Shown: positions 27,355-37,904 of the stretch, piece by piece
Numbering within the stretch: the first letter of the stretch is position 1
Layout of the letters: the number at the start of each line of letters is the position of its first letter
Assembly: GCF_000970025.1 (NCBI RefSeq)
Contig: NZ_CP009528.1
Coordinates: 372,001 to 436,000, forward strand
Direction of reading: 5' to 3'
Source: Methanosarcina barkeri MS
Lineage (GTDB): Archaea > Halobacteriota > Methanosarcinia > Methanosarcinales > Methanosarcinaceae
DNA: 64,000 bases
The notes under the pieces: model-generated
What the model saw: the letters and a program-made list of their open reading frames with translations, nothing else
Databases searched by the model: none
Told to the model about the DNA's origin: nothing
Translations under genes and position numbers: made by a program

Positions 27355-30159
27355 TTATTTTTTCTTCACTGAATCCCGCAGGAACTTGTGCAAAATCCCA
27401 CTGTTGATGTAATACTCGATTTCAACAGCCGAATCCAATCTCAAGGTTACCTGGAATTGTACTTCGTTCCCTTTTTCGTCCTTTGCCCTTACAGTAAGAT
27501 CTCCATGGGGTTCCATGTATTCAATGCCCAGAATATCATAGCTTTCCTTTCCTGTAAGGCCCAGGGTATCGGCATTCTCGCCTTCTTTAAATTGCAATGG
27601 AAGAACTCCCATGCCGACAAGATTACTTCTGTGAATACGCTCGAAAGACTCAGCAATAACTGCTTTAACTCCGAGCAGGAACGTACCTTTAGCTGCCCAG
27701 TCCCTGGAACTGCCTGTTCCGTATTCCTTTCCTGCAATAACGATCAGAGGAATATTATTTTCTGCATAAAGCATAGCAGCATCATAAATCGGTATTCCTT
27801 TACAGGGTTCCTCGGGGAAGTCTTCTTCCCGAGAATGGTATACTGTCCATCCTCCTTCCTTTTCCACGAGCCTATTCCTGAGCCGAATATTCCCAAAGGT
27901 TCCACGCATCATTACCTCATGATTACCCCTTCTGGACCCATAAGAATTGAAATCTTCAGGGCTCACACCCCAGGAAATCAGGTACCTGCCCGCAGGACTG
28001 TCTGAAGGAATGGCACCTGCAGGGGAAATATGGTCCGTGGTAATGCTGTCCCCGAAAAGGGCCAGAACTCTTGCATTCTTTATATCCGCAGGTGAAGGTG
28101 GAGCAGGCGGGAAGTCCATGAAGTATGGAGGTTCCTGAATATATGTGGACATAGGGTTCCAGTCATAGAGGGTACCTGTTGGAGCTTCCAGCTCTTTCCA
28201 ACGTTTGGAACCCTCTAAAGCACCCGAATATTCTTTTTCGAACATTGAAGGTTTGATGCTGTTCTTTTCAGCGTCCTTTATCTCCTCCTTTGCAGGCCAG
28301 ATATCCTTGAGGTAAACAGGACGTCCGTTGGGATCATAAGCAAGAGGATCGGTTTCGAGGTTGATGTTTACAGTGCCTGCGATTGCATAGGCCACAACAA
28401 GAGGCGGAGAAGCAAGGTAGTTTGCCCTGACAAGAGGATTAATCCGTCCTTCGAAATTCCGGTTTCCACTGAGTACGGCTGCGACAGTAAGGTCATTTTC
28501 CTTAATTTCTTTTGAAACCTTTTCAGGTAAAGGTCCACTGTTTCCTATACAGGTTGTACAACCGTAACCAACCTGGTGGAAACCAAGGGCTTCGAGATAG
28601 GGCAAAAGGCCTGCAGCTTTCAGATATTCCGTAGCTACTCTTGAACCTGGGGAAAGGCTTGTTTTTACAAAAGGCTTGACATGCAGGCCCTTTTCTACAG
28701 CCTTTTTGGCGAGCAGCCCGGCTCCTATTAAAACTGAAGGGTTTGAGGTGTTGGTACAGGAAGTAATTGCTGCAATCACTACGGAGCCATGTGTTACCCT
28801 GAAAGCCTTTTCCGAAGATTCCTTTTTTTCCTCTTCGGCACCGAGAATTTCAGGTTCCTTTAAAGGTGTCCCTCCGTCTTCTGTCCAGCGCTGGTAAGCA
28901 GGATCCTGAGGAAGTTCAATCCCTGACTCTTTCTTTCGGATAAAGGTCTGCTTCATAATTTCATGGTAGTTTTCAGGCATCTCACTCAAGAAAAGCTGAT
29001 CCTGAGGACGCTTCGGGCCTGCAAGACAGGGCTTTACCGTGCTCATATCAAGTTCTAGGGTAGTGCTGAAAACGGGATCCGGCTCTTGAGGTGAATAGAG
29101 AAGGCCCTGAGCTTCCAGATACTTTTTCACAAGGTCCACCTGCTCTTCACTCCTGCCAGTTCTTCGCAGGTAGTCAAGCGTCTCGGCATCAGGTGGGAAA
29201 ATTCCAAGGGTTGCACCATACTCAGGAGCCATGTTGGAAATCGTTGCCCTATCAGGAAGACTCAGTGAGTTTAACCCGGGCCCGTAAAATTCAACGAATT
29301 TGCCGACAACTCCCTCTTTTCTGAGCATCTTCGTAATTGTCAGGACAAGATCGGTGGCAGTAACTCCAGGCGCAGTTTTTCCGTAAAGCTTGAAGCCCAC
29401 TACCTGAGGCACAGGCATATAATAAGGCTGCCCGAGCATTACAGCTTCGGCTTCTATGCCTCCTACTCCCCAGCCGAGTACTCCAATTCCGTTAATCATT
29501 GTAGTATGGGAGTCTGTCCCTACAAGAGTATCAGGAAATGCAGATAACTCCCCGTCTTTCTCTTTAAGATGCACAAGCGGGGCCAGATACTCAAGGTTCA
29601 CCTGATGGATAATGCCCCTTCCTGGAGGCACGACTCTAAAATTATCAAAGGCTTTCTGAGCCCATCGCAGGACGGAATAGCGTTCCGTGTTGCGTTCAAA
29701 TTCTTTTTTTTCGTTTTCTTCAAGGGCATATGCCGTGCCGTAGGAGTCCACCTGGACCGAGTGGTCAATAACAAGATCGGCAGGGATAACAGGGTTTATT
29801 TTTGCGGGATCGCCTCCAAGGCGCTGCATTGCCGAGCGGAGGGCTGCCAGGTCTACTACGGCTGGAACGCCTGTAAAATCCTGCATGATTACCCTTGACG
29901 GAATGAACGGAATATCCCTGTCACTTACATTTTCCGGGCTCCAGCGAGCAAGAGCCTCCACATCTTCGGTAGTTATTATATGCTTTTCAGTATCCGCATG
30001 CCTGAGCAGAGATTCCAGCAGGATCCTTATGGAGTAAGGAAGTAGGGAGATTCCCTCATAGCCCTTTTCTTCCAGTTTACCCAGACTGTAAATCGTAGCT
30101 TTTCCGGCAGCTGTTTCAATAGTGTCTCTGACCCCAAATGGGTCCGGACCTTCTCTCAT
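27355..30159 (-). CDS. acnA: aconitate hydratase (AcnA type)
   Basis: Full-length AcnA-type aconitase of 934 residues isomerising citrate to isocitrate. The cluster cysteines are visible in TSCTNTSNPS and in GYGCTTCIGNSGPLP, the N-terminal domain has DHSVQVDSYGT and the C-terminal swivel domain carries GKEYGTGSSRDWAAKG. It is followed by citrate synthase on the same strand, forming the citrate-to-isocitrate segment of the incomplete TCA pathway used for 2-oxoglutarate. No unusual residues seen. Confidence 0.93.
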   Translation of the reverse strand: MREGPDPFGVRDTIETAAGKATIYSLGKLEEKGYEGISLLPYSIRILLESLLRHADTEKHIITTEDVEALARWSPENVSDRDIPFIPSRVIMQDFTGVPAVVDLAALRSAMQRLGGDPAKINPVIPADLVIDHSVQVDSYGTAYALEENEKKEFERNTERYSVLRWAQKAFDNFRVVPPGRGIIHQVNLEYLAPLVHLKEKDGELSAFPDTLVGTDSHTTMINGIGVLGWGVGGIEAEAVMLGQPYYMPVPQVVGFKLYGKTAPGVTATDLVLTITKMLRKEGVVGKFVEFYGPGLNSLSLPDRATISNMAPEYGATLGIFPPDAETLDYLRRTGRSEEQVDLVKKYLEAQGLLYSPQEPDPVFSTTLELDMSTVKPCLAGPKRPQDQLFLSEMPENYHEIMKQTFIRKKESGIELPQDPAYQRWTEDGGTPLKEPEILGAEEEKKESSEKAFRVTHGSVVIAAITSCTNTSNPSVLIGAGLLAKKAVEKGLHVKPFVKTSLSPGSRVATEYLKAAGLLPYLEALGFHQVGYGCTTCIGNSGPLPEKVSKEIKENDLTVAAVLSGNRNFEGRINPLVRANYLASPPLVVAYAIAGTVNINLETDPLAYDPNGRPVYLKDIWPAKEEIKDAEKNSIKPSMFEKEYSGALEGSKRWKELEAPTGTLYDWNPMSTYIQEPPYFMDFPPAPPSPADIKNARVLALFGDSITTDHISPAGAIPSDSPAGRYLISWGVSPEDFNSYGSRRGNHEVMMRGTFGNIRLRNRLVEKEGGWTVYHSREEDFPEEPCKGIPIYDAAMLYAENNIPLIVIAGKEYGTGSSRDWAAKGTFLLGVKAVIAESFERIHRSNLVGMGVLPLQFKEGENADTLGLTGKESYDILGIEYMEPHGDLTVRAKDEKGNEVQFQVTLRLDSAVEIEYYINSGILHKFLRDSVKKK

Positions 30160-30586
30160 ATATTTATTACCTCCAGCAGAAATATGAAACTAAAATTATG
30201 ATATTATAGATTTTCTCTTTATCACGTCAATTTCTTTATCGTGCGAGTCTCTTGATAGTATGAAGCCCCATCTTATCTTCAGACTATTTTATTCCTTCGG
30301 GTTTACTACTCCCTTTTTAATACAAAAGTTTGCTCCCATTGAAATTTTGCCCTATACTTTTTTCCGTAATCCCCGAAAATTGACCCCAACTAAATTATAT
30401 ATTAACCAGTATAATTATTGCTGATTTTTACTTTAACTTAAAATATACTGGTTCTTTAACCTGTATTCTCCAAATGTTATGGTAGGAGTGTTGGTAGACA
30501 AGCAAAGATAATATACAGAGTAAAAATAATTAATAAAGTCCAATGAACCTTACCTGATTCAAGGTAAACTCAGATATTAAATAGTG
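30160..30586. other. intergenic region
   Basis: AT-rich spacer between aconitase and the KAP NTPase remnant. It should include the aconitase promoter near its left end. I see no gene or repeat here. Confidence 0.35.
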
Positions 30587-31456
30587 TTAATTTGGCTGCT
30601 TACCTTTTCTTCTCCCGTTATGTATTTGTGAAAAGCTTTTTAAAAATCTAATATCTTCATTGTCTTCATTGTCTTCATTGTCTTCATTTTCAAAAATTGG
30701 ATTTTCCAAAATGTTGGAATAAATATTGTGAAGCGCGTCATACAAGATACCTGGGTCAATGAGTTCTGCTATTGAATCGTAGTTTTCATTCATAAAAGTC
30801 TTTGATTCACCGCTAGAAGAGTGCATGATCATATGAAAACACTTTAGAAATTTGAGAGAATAACTAGAATCCAAAGAGAATGTTTTTTCGATATATTTAC
30901 TCAATTCTTCTTTGCAACCGCAGTCTCGCAAAAAATGGAATATGAAACCACCACAAGAATATCTTACGTAAATTGGTTCATTTTTAGAGATAATTTCATT
31001 TTTAATCCGATTCTTTATTATATCTTTTAAAGATTCAGTATCTTCTGCTAAAAACTGCATTTCCTCCCCATTAATAGTATAATAAGTATTTAATGCAAAG
31101 CAAATTGATCTAGCTGACTCGATCATTTTTTTGGAGCAAGCAACTCTAGTGGTCAATGGCATTTTTCGTAATAGATCTTCTATAAGATTTAAGCATGAAT
31201 TCTTTGGAAAGTGTTCCGAAAGTTTAGATATCGATAATGCCAGTTTTTGAGAAGTTATAACATCTAGTTTGTTATTTATCCGATAGATCTTTGAAATAAA
31301 TGAGTCTGCAGATCCTGGACCATTGGCCTTTATAAGCTCTATGATTTGAGATGAAATCCCTTCAATTTCTCTATCATCTATTTCTTCGGTTCTAGTAATG
31401 TTTTCAATGAGATGATCGATCTCAAGATCTGATATATCTCCTGCTGGGGACTGCAT
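30587..31456 (-). pseudogene. KAP-family P-loop NTPase, C-terminal part (frameshifted)
   Basis: A 289-codon frame whose first coding residues (AGDISDLEIDHLI) continue directly from the end of the upstream frame at RYFSYAVP. Removing one C from the CCCC run at 31446-31449 joins the two frames into one KAP-type protein of about 700 residues. The C-terminal part is helical and ends in a short acidic EDNEDNEDNED repeat. No independent ribosome-binding site is evident. Either a decaying gene, a sequencing error or a programmed frameshift. Confidence 0.75.
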
Positions 31457-32726
31457 AGGAAAAGTAGCGATTAAAATAGCGTAAAGAAGAAATTCTTCTC
31501 TTTCTTGCTAATGATTGTTGATTTTCCACTGGATAAGAAGAGTATGAAGTATTAGAGAACCGCTGTGATCCAGGAAATAAAAAGGCTATCAAATCTCGAA
31601 ATGGATCTCGTTCTTGAAAAGGTAAACTTTCAATCTCATTATTTATTCTTTCAAATGATTTTTTTAACTCCGTCTCAAGTAATAAATTACTATTTATAAA
31701 TACCTCTGCATTATTTTTTATTAAATCGTACATTTTTGGGTAAAATACCCTAACGCCTTCAATAAGCATCAAGTCTACAATATTTACTTCATCTTCCAAT
31801 ATCGGAAGAGCAAAAATTAGAGCATTTTGATAACGTTTAGCCATTCTAGGAGTATTAAGTCTTACTTGTAGTCCTTTTCTGAACTGCTTGATAAATACTT
31901 CGTGCTCTTCTTCTGTGAATTTCTGTTTAATCATTGGAAGAACGTTATTGTCGATGCCATCACGCAAATAATAGAATAAAGCTGTTTCACCAATTTGTGG
32001 TAAATGTAATGGAACACTGATTATTTTTTCCAGAAAATTTCTACCGGACTCAATATCATTAGAACCATATTTGTCTCCTATTGCAGATGCAACCATTTCT
32101 TCATCAAAGGCTAAAATATAGTCTAGATAATAAAAGTCTGCCGATAATTTCACTAACTTGAAAATACTTTGAATTTCATTCTTGTCGAGTCTGTCTATAT
32201 CATCCATCAGCACAACAATCCTAATATTGCAACTTTTTAAGATTGCTTGAATTTCTTTCTTAGATTCGGTTAAATCCAAAAAAGAATCTGATGAAAATGG
32301 ATTAAACTGTAAGGGTCCAAGATTAATAGTAGTGGATTTACTTGTGGCAAATTGGGAAATATGTTTTCCGTATTTTTTGACTTGTGCTTTTAAATCATTA
32401 GAAGAGCTTACCTTTTCAAGTTTTCCCGCAAGGACATTAAAAAAGTCTTGGAGCAACATTACTTCATCTGAGTAATACCACGGATTATATCTAATACAAA
32501 TAATATTCTCGGTTCTTGTTAATTCGTTTTCGATGAAATTTAGTACTGTAGTTTTCCCTTCTCCCCATTTACCATAAATTCCTACGACGATACTACTTGG
32601 CTCCTTTCGTGAGACTATAATATTTGATATTTGTTGAGCAAAAGGTTTTCTTTTAAAATAGTCTTTTTCGACTTCGGGATCATCTGAAATAAATGATTTT
32701 GAGAGTGTAGAGGAGGTATCTTCCAT
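31422..32726 (-). pseudogene. KAP-family P-loop NTPase, N-terminal part with NTPase domain
   Basis: A 434-codon frame with Walker A GKWGEGKTT (52-60), Walker B IVVLMDDIDRLD (about 170-181) and the YNPWYYSDE segment typical of KAP NTPases. These are membrane-linked STAND-related ATPases, often found in phage-defence or mobile contexts. It ends prematurely with SRRYIRS because of a one-base shift; the correct continuation is in the neighbouring frame from 31445 down. The promoter side carries MITE copy C. Function unknown. Confidence 0.8.
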
Positions 32727-33106
32727 AATATCTGTTTTAAATGATTTACATATTTATGAACTATTCCAAAACTAACTTTTTCTTGATCGGTGGGATTTTA
32801 AAGATCATTTTTAGAATTAGATATTCAATCATGCGTCTTCGGTTAAGCGAAGAATCGTGACAAATTGCGTCAATATCCTCAACATTTATTAAATACTTTA
32901 ATAGATCCTGAGCTTGAACTTGGTATCGATTTCATGTAAAGAGACCATCATTTAAGGTCGGTTTCTAATGCAAAATCAGTAGCTATCAAGCAAGAAAATT
33001 CCTTAACCGATGACCAATGGATATTCAATTGGTCACTCAAATACAAGACTTAAAAAAGCAAATTTTGAGTCTTGAAATAGCTCAAAAGAAAAAAGGTGGA
33101 AACTGC
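32727..33106. other. intergenic region containing MITE copy C
   Basis: No gene. It holds MITE copy C (32830-33019) with perfect 10-bp flanking duplications between the KAP gene's 5' side and the 3' end of the surface-protein gene. Confidence 0.6.
32830..33019 (+). mobile_element. 190-bp MITE, copy C, perfect target duplication
   Basis: Starts CATGCGTCTTCGGTTAAG and ends CTTAACCGATGACCAATG. It is flanked on both sides by GATATTCAAT (32820-32829 and 33020-33029), ten of ten identical, which fixes the element boundaries and length (190 bp). Confidence 0.93.
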
Positions 33107-34552
33107 TTATTTTTCAGCATCTCCAATTGTTACGGTATAATCAAAGCTCTCGGTATTTTTGGGAAAGATCGAAAGGGTCCATTTTCCTGCAGCTCCAGGC
33201 GTGGTATAGGTTTCAACAAAGGTTGTGGTGCCTCCCTGATAATTTCCCTGGTATCTAGTTTCCATATTGCTTGTAACTCTTGAGGATATATATGGAAGAG
33301 AATACGACATCTGTGGATACGTATCATCCACTATGTTTATCGAGCCACTACATTTTGTGTTTACAAGAGTAGGGGTAACCTCATTTCCTGAAGGATCTGT
33401 TAGGCTCACATTAAAAGAAGGCTTAAGATTCTGGTTTCCTCCGGTAGTATACAGGCCGTAATCATACTGATTGGCTTTGATATCCAGGGTGATAGGGCCG
33501 TCTGTCCCGGCTTCAAAGGTATTTTCATAAGGTTTCCCAGGCACTGGAAGAATACGGAAATTCAGGGAAATCCTTTCCTCACATTCACGAATCCCAGGGT
33601 CGTCAATATTCAAGTCAAAGCTGCCTCTATAGCTGCCTTTTGCATCAGCAGGAACCGCAAGTTCAAGTTTTACGATAGCTGTTTGTCCGGCTTTTATTTT
33701 CTCAGGAGCTTCGACACGTAACGCATCGTCTCCAAAGACCTGCTGCGACATTCCTGCAGAGAAACCTGCGTCAGCGGAGATGATGCCTCCTTCAGTAAGC
33801 TCAGGGGAAATTGCAATATCTTTATTGCCTGTGTTCTTGAGCTTTATTTCATAAGTATAATCCTTTCCGGCTTCAACAAGGTCATTTACATAAGGTGCAA
33901 GAATCTGGACTGAAGGCTTGACCCATAAATTTAAGTTCATCTGCATTGTGCCTGGGAAATTCGGACTCCCGGCTACATCTCCTTCAGGTACCTTTTCCGT
34001 GAAAGAAAGGAGCACGGCATAGTTTCCAAAATCAGCATCTTTTGGTATGTTCACTTCTACCTGAAATTCCTGTTTTTCGCCAGGCTTCAGAGTCCCCTCT
34101 GAAGGACTTATTCTGATCCAGCTTTCGTTTATGAAATTTTCCGTGTAAGGAGGGATTACAGATTTCGGCTTCAACTCGATTGTCTTGTTGTCTTTGTTCT
34201 CAACGGTTACAATAAAGTTTTCACGGTCTCCAGGTTCAAGTTCAAGTTGCTTATAAGCTGGATCAACCCTTACTTTCTGAAACTCGGGGAAGTAATCCCC
34301 GGCATAACTCGAAGATGATGCACTGCTGCCACCACTACTCCAACTCGAAGATGATGAACTGCTGGAAGCACTGTCCCAACTCGAAGACGATGCACTGCTG
34401 GAAGCACTGACCCCGACTTTTGACTGCACTTCTTCTGTTGCAGGCACGGAACTATTTTCATTCTCTGCCCCTGTACAGGCAATCGAAAGTATTGCTACAA
34501 CAAGGAGCACGCATACGATTCCTTTTAACGCCTTAGTATCCATTATGTGCAT
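33107..34552 (-). CDS. putative surface lipoprotein with Ser-rich linker and Ig-like domains
   Basis: Exported protein of about 481 residues. The hydrophobic leader GIVCVLLVVAILSIACTG has a lipobox-like Cys. A low-complexity serine linker (SSSSWDSASS type) of about 40 residues follows, and then beta-rich repeats with tracts such as LEPGDRENFIVTVENKDNK and IKAGQTAIVKLELAVP, typical of NEW3/alpha-galactosidase-like Ig folds. ATG at 34552 is placed eight bases after GAGG; ATG codons at 34570 and 34543 are alternatives. Role at the cell surface inferred; no known enzyme motif. Confidence 0.7.
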   Translation of the reverse strand: MHIMDTKALKGIVCVLLVVAILSIACTGAENENSSVPATEEVQSKVGVSASSSASSSSWDSASSSSSSSSWSSGGSSASSSSYAGDYFPEFQKVRVDPAYKQLELEPGDRENFIVTVENKDNKTIELKPKSVIPPYTENFINESWIRISPSEGTLKPGEKQEFQVEVNIPKDADFGNYAVLLSFTEKVPEGDVAGSPNFPGTMQMNLNLWVKPSVQILAPYVNDLVEAGKDYTYEIKLKNTGNKDIAISPELTEGGIISADAGFSAGMSQQVFGDDALRVEAPEKIKAGQTAIVKLELAVPADAKGSYRGSFDLNIDDPGIRECEERISLNFRILPVPGKPYENTFEAGTDGPITLDIKANQYDYGLYTTGGNQNLKPSFNVSLTDPSGNEVTPTLVNTKCSGSINIVDDTYPQMSYSLPYISSRVTSNMETRYQGNYQGGTTTFVETYTTPGAAGKWTLSIFPKNTESFDYTVTIGDAEK

Positions 34553-34570
34553 ATTTTTAACCTCGCTCAT

Positions 34571-34981
34571 TATTTACTAAGGCTTGAAACTTATAAAATA
34601 ATTTCCTAAACTGCCAATTAATTTGCAGTTATTTTTACAAAATAAGGGATTAAATAACTTAATTTCTGTTATCCGTTTTTTATATGTTTTGCTTCAAAAA
34701 AGGCAGATGATTGTTCGCTTGGCTCTGATATTTCCTAGCCAAATCTGCAAACTCAAACTTTGCTGAAAAGAGATAAACAGAAAAAGATATCAAGTCTCAA
34801 TATTAAACTCCTGATAGATAATTAAGTTAATACGCAGTAATCAAAATTAATACGCAGGTAATTTAATCTTATATTTAACGCGGGTTGATACTAAAGTTGC
34901 CGACTACTAATCATTTCCGCGCAAGTAAAGTTTTTTGTTTTAAGAGGGAAGGCATTTATTTTCAGGAAGGAGTGCATTTTC
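34571..34981. other. divergent intergenic region
   Basis: Divergent promoter region between the surface lipoprotein gene and the rightward 253-codon gene. No gene or repeat is evident apart from the AGGAAGGAG ribosome-binding site near its right end. Confidence 0.35.
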
Positions 34982-35743
34982 TTGCTTAAAGACAGAGTAT
35001 TCGACAGACTTTCAGATGCAGGGTTCAGGATCCGGAATAAATCCAAATCCAGAAAGGCTTCATCGCGTGAAGCTATCTTTGGGTCCAGTCCTATAATTGA
35101 TGCTGATTTCGTTGAGGTAGATGACGTTGAAGTAGATGGCATTGAGGTGGATAAGGGCTTTTTCCACGATCCGAACTCCTCTTATGAAGCGGATTCAGAG
35201 CCAATCGACTTGGACCTTCTGGAAAAACTCCGAGAATACCTTAAAACGAGGTCTGAGGAGGAAATTTTGGAGATCTTTAGAGAGGTCCGTGAAATTCTGG
35301 AAAGCAGAGGCTCTGAAAATGATTTTCGAAAGGCGTCTGGAGAGGAGATCCCTATTAATCACAGAGCAAGACTAAAAAAGATCTCAGAGAATGCTTTCAA
35401 AATCTTCCTGGAAACGGCTTCTTATGGCAGAAAACAGATAATTAGCGCCTCAAAAGTAGCTTCCTCAAAAGCCTCAACAATAGCATTCGAAGGAAAAGAA
35501 TCAATGATTGATTCCTCAAAAAAGATCAACGAAAAATGGAATAACCTGAGTCCCAGAGATCAAAAAATCATTTCCGAATTAATTGTTGCAATGATCGAAA
35601 TTGGGCTGCTTAAAGGAGCTAGTCGGAGTAAACAGGCTGCATTTTCTGTCCTGTCAAGCATATCCAGGCGCCAGACCCCAGCACGGAAAGATCTGGACGA
35701 TTTTGGAGAAGGTCTGCAGAAACTTTTCAAGCACAGGCATTAA
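34982..35743 (+). CDS. hypothetical charged protein, TTG start
   Basis: Product of 253 residues with no recognised family. The N-terminal third has an acidic, valine-rich tract (DADFVEVDDVEVDGIEVD), the middle is helical and charged (LEKLREYLKTRSEEEILEIF) and the C-terminal half is basic. No signal peptide or membrane segment. TTG at 34982 follows AGGAAGGAG by 11 bases, and no ATG lies near it. It converges on the VWA gene; the MoxR/VWA pair next door gives only a weak context. Confidence 0.55.
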   Translation: MLKDRVFDRLSDAGFRIRNKSKSRKASSREAIFGSSPIIDADFVEVDDVEVDGIEVDKGFFHDPNSSYEADSEPIDLDLLEKLREYLKTRSEEEILEIFREVREILESRGSENDFRKASGEEIPINHRARLKKISENAFKIFLETASYGRKQIISASKVASSKASTIAFEGKESMIDSSKKINEKWNNLSPRDQKIISELIVAMIEIGLLKGASRSKQAAFSVLSSISRRQTPARKDLDDFGEGLQKLFKHRH

Positions 35744-35858
35744 AGCACGAAGGATCATAATATATCTACAGTGTGAAGAACTAAAAACATCTTAAAAAAT
35801 AACACGCAGTAATAAATGTTCGAAAATCAAAAATATTCGGGAACTTATATCCGGGAGC

Positions 35859-37715
35859 TTAAAACCTGTAAGGTTTGCTTATAGCTTTCACAAAACTTGC
35901 AGGGCTTTCTGCAACATCCCAGTTTTCGGCATTCCCTATAAGATACGTGTGATCCGAAATCTGTTGCAGTCCGCCGGCATCATAATTTCCGATAATCAGG
36001 GAAAAGATCCGGGCTTTTCTTTCGGCTTTTATCTCATTCCATTCCCGAATAAGGGGCCTTTCTGAGAGTTCGGAATAGCCATCGGTAAGGAAGAGAAGAT
36101 CGGCTCCCTCGAAGGCTTTTTCGTTTTTCATAGACTTAAGGCCTGCGCGAAGTGCGGTATTAAAATCGGTGCCACCGCCAAAAGTAAACTTCAGGAACTC
36201 CAGAAACTCCCCGCCCATGCGCTTTTTATTTGTAAGTTCAATTTCAACGGTCTGCCACTTAGAGGAGAAGAGGATCACCTTAACATCCCTGTTTTCTGTT
36301 AACATTCTTCTCGTAACTGCCAGAACTACGGCTTTTGCAAGAAGCTCTGGGCTTCCCCGCATCGACGCCGAGGTGTCTACAAGGGCGACTACAGGCCCTT
36401 TTCTCTTTTTTCCGGCACTATCCGAGTTCCAGTTTTCTCCTTTTAGCTGGTAGGTCAGGAGTTTTCCTTCAAGCATATCAGCATAGAATTTACGCTTCAG
36501 GAGAGGATTTATTAGCTTTACGGTTTCTGCTGGAAGTAATGTCTGGAGGTCGCCTGAAAAGGTAACCGAATGAACTTCGCTTTTACTGTGCGGAGATAAA
36601 CTCAGCTTTTTTGAGCCGTACTCAAGTTCGATTCTTCCTACCTGCTCAAGAATTTCGTGGATGTCCGAGCTCTTTCTAAGAAGTGCGGCGTATTTTTCAA
36701 GGTTTCCGAAGTATTCTCTGTGAAGAGCCTTCAAGGAGTAATCCCAGGCTCTGCCCGGAAAGAGCATTGAGAGAATTTCTAGCATTTCAAGGTGGTCTTC
36801 AAGCACAGGGATAAGCTCTTCAATTTTTGCAGCTATGCTTTCTTCTATAACAGAATCAAGAGCTTCTCCTGCCTTCTCTGAAGACATGAAGTTCAGAGTC
36901 ATTGAAGCAAGCCTTTCGGACCCAGCAGTATATCCAGGCTGCATATATGGATTTTCCCAGTTTTCATGCTCAGGGTCTTGCAGGGAACTTTCCTGTTTGA
37001 GAGAATTTTCTTCTTTGAGAGAATTTTCCTGCTGGAAGGAACTCTCTTGTGTAAGAGAACTTTCCTGTGTAAAGGAACTTTCTTGTTCGAGGAAACTTTC
37101 TTGTTCGAGGAAACTTTCTTGTTCGAGGGGACTTTCCGGTTTGTTTTCTTGAGTTTCCTGTTGATTGGATATGTTAGGATTTTCCTGCAACCAGAAATTT
37201 TCCTCAAGATCTCTTATTCTGTTTCGTTCCCATGCCGATTGAGTTTCATCGATTAGCTTCCTCAGAGCTTTAAGGCTTTTTTCCATGTTTTTTGCGAACT
37301 TTTTTGAAAATTCAGATTCTATTTTTCCATAGTCATCCAGAAGTGTAAAAAGTTCTTCAAGCAGGGCTCTGAGTATAAAAACACCTGCCAGGTTGTTGGC
37401 TCCGGCAAGAGTTTTTATTTCAGCCCAGACCCCAAAATTTCTTAAACCTAAAAAGATTGGATAAAAAGCTCCAAATTTACTCATAAACAGCTTTTCATCT
37501 TTTATTTCGTACCCATCTTCTGAAAAGAGCTCATAAACAAGAATTTCTGCAATTTCTTCCCTGACTTGCCTCGGCATTTTTCGTGGAGTCGCCAGGACAT
37601 CCCTGAGTTCAATATTCAATATTGTGGAAGGATTGAAGGCATGGCTAAACGATAAAGATGAGCCTGATCCGTGAATACCCTCGAAATCTTCCTTCCGCTT
37701 TTTAAATTCCTGCAT
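35859..37715 (-). CDS. VWA-domain protein, ViaA-like partner of the MoxR ATPase
   Basis: Product of 618 residues ending in a von Willebrand A domain whose MIDAS motif reads DTSAS (in VALVDTSASMRGSP), preceded by an all-helical region as in ViaA. A central low-complexity tract repeats QESSL/EQESF about nine times (around residues 200-260). ATG at 37715 follows AAGGA; the frame also opens at a TTG at 37742. VWA proteins of this type work with MoxR AAA+ ATPases as chaperones for metal or membrane complexes; its ATPase partner is encoded just upstream. Confidence 0.8.
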   Translation of the reverse strand: MQEFKKRKEDFEGIHGSGSSLSFSHAFNPSTILNIELRDVLATPRKMPRQVREEIAEILVYELFSEDGYEIKDEKLFMSKFGAFYPIFLGLRNFGVWAEIKTLAGANNLAGVFILRALLEELFTLLDDYGKIESEFSKKFAKNMEKSLKALRKLIDETQSAWERNRIRDLEENFWLQENPNISNQQETQENKPESPLEQESFLEQESFLEQESSFTQESSLTQESSFQQENSLKEENSLKQESSLQDPEHENWENPYMQPGYTAGSERLASMTLNFMSSEKAGEALDSVIEESIAAKIEELIPVLEDHLEMLEILSMLFPGRAWDYSLKALHREYFGNLEKYAALLRKSSDIHEILEQVGRIELEYGSKKLSLSPHSKSEVHSVTFSGDLQTLLPAETVKLINPLLKRKFYADMLEGKLLTYQLKGENWNSDSAGKKRKGPVVALVDTSASMRGSPELLAKAVVLAVTRRMLTENRDVKVILFSSKWQTVEIELTNKKRMGGEFLEFLKFTFGGGTDFNTALRAGLKSMKNEKAFEGADLLFLTDGYSELSERPLIREWNEIKAERKARIFSLIIGNYDAGGLQQISDHTYLIGNAENWDVAESPASFVKAISKPYRF

Positions 37716-37904
37716 GTTTTTCCTTTTCCGGAAATTCTCCAAAGTTTTAGGAGTTTTTGATAAGTTATAGGAGTTTTTAGTTAAGTTGTCTTCTTATCTA
37801 TTATATTTCAGAGATTTTTCAGTTCGATTTCAGAGACTTCTTATTTATATTTTAAAATTTTTCAGTTATATTTCAAAAGTTTTTCAGCTATATTTTGGAA
37901 ATAT

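Noticed and set aside
27212-27412. 66-codon rightward frame overlapping the 3' end of aconitase
   Set aside because: Overlaps a strongly supported gene on the other strand; no start context.
36835-37207. Plus-strand and shifted frames over the QES repeats
   Set aside because: Products of the repeat in the VWA gene read in other frames.
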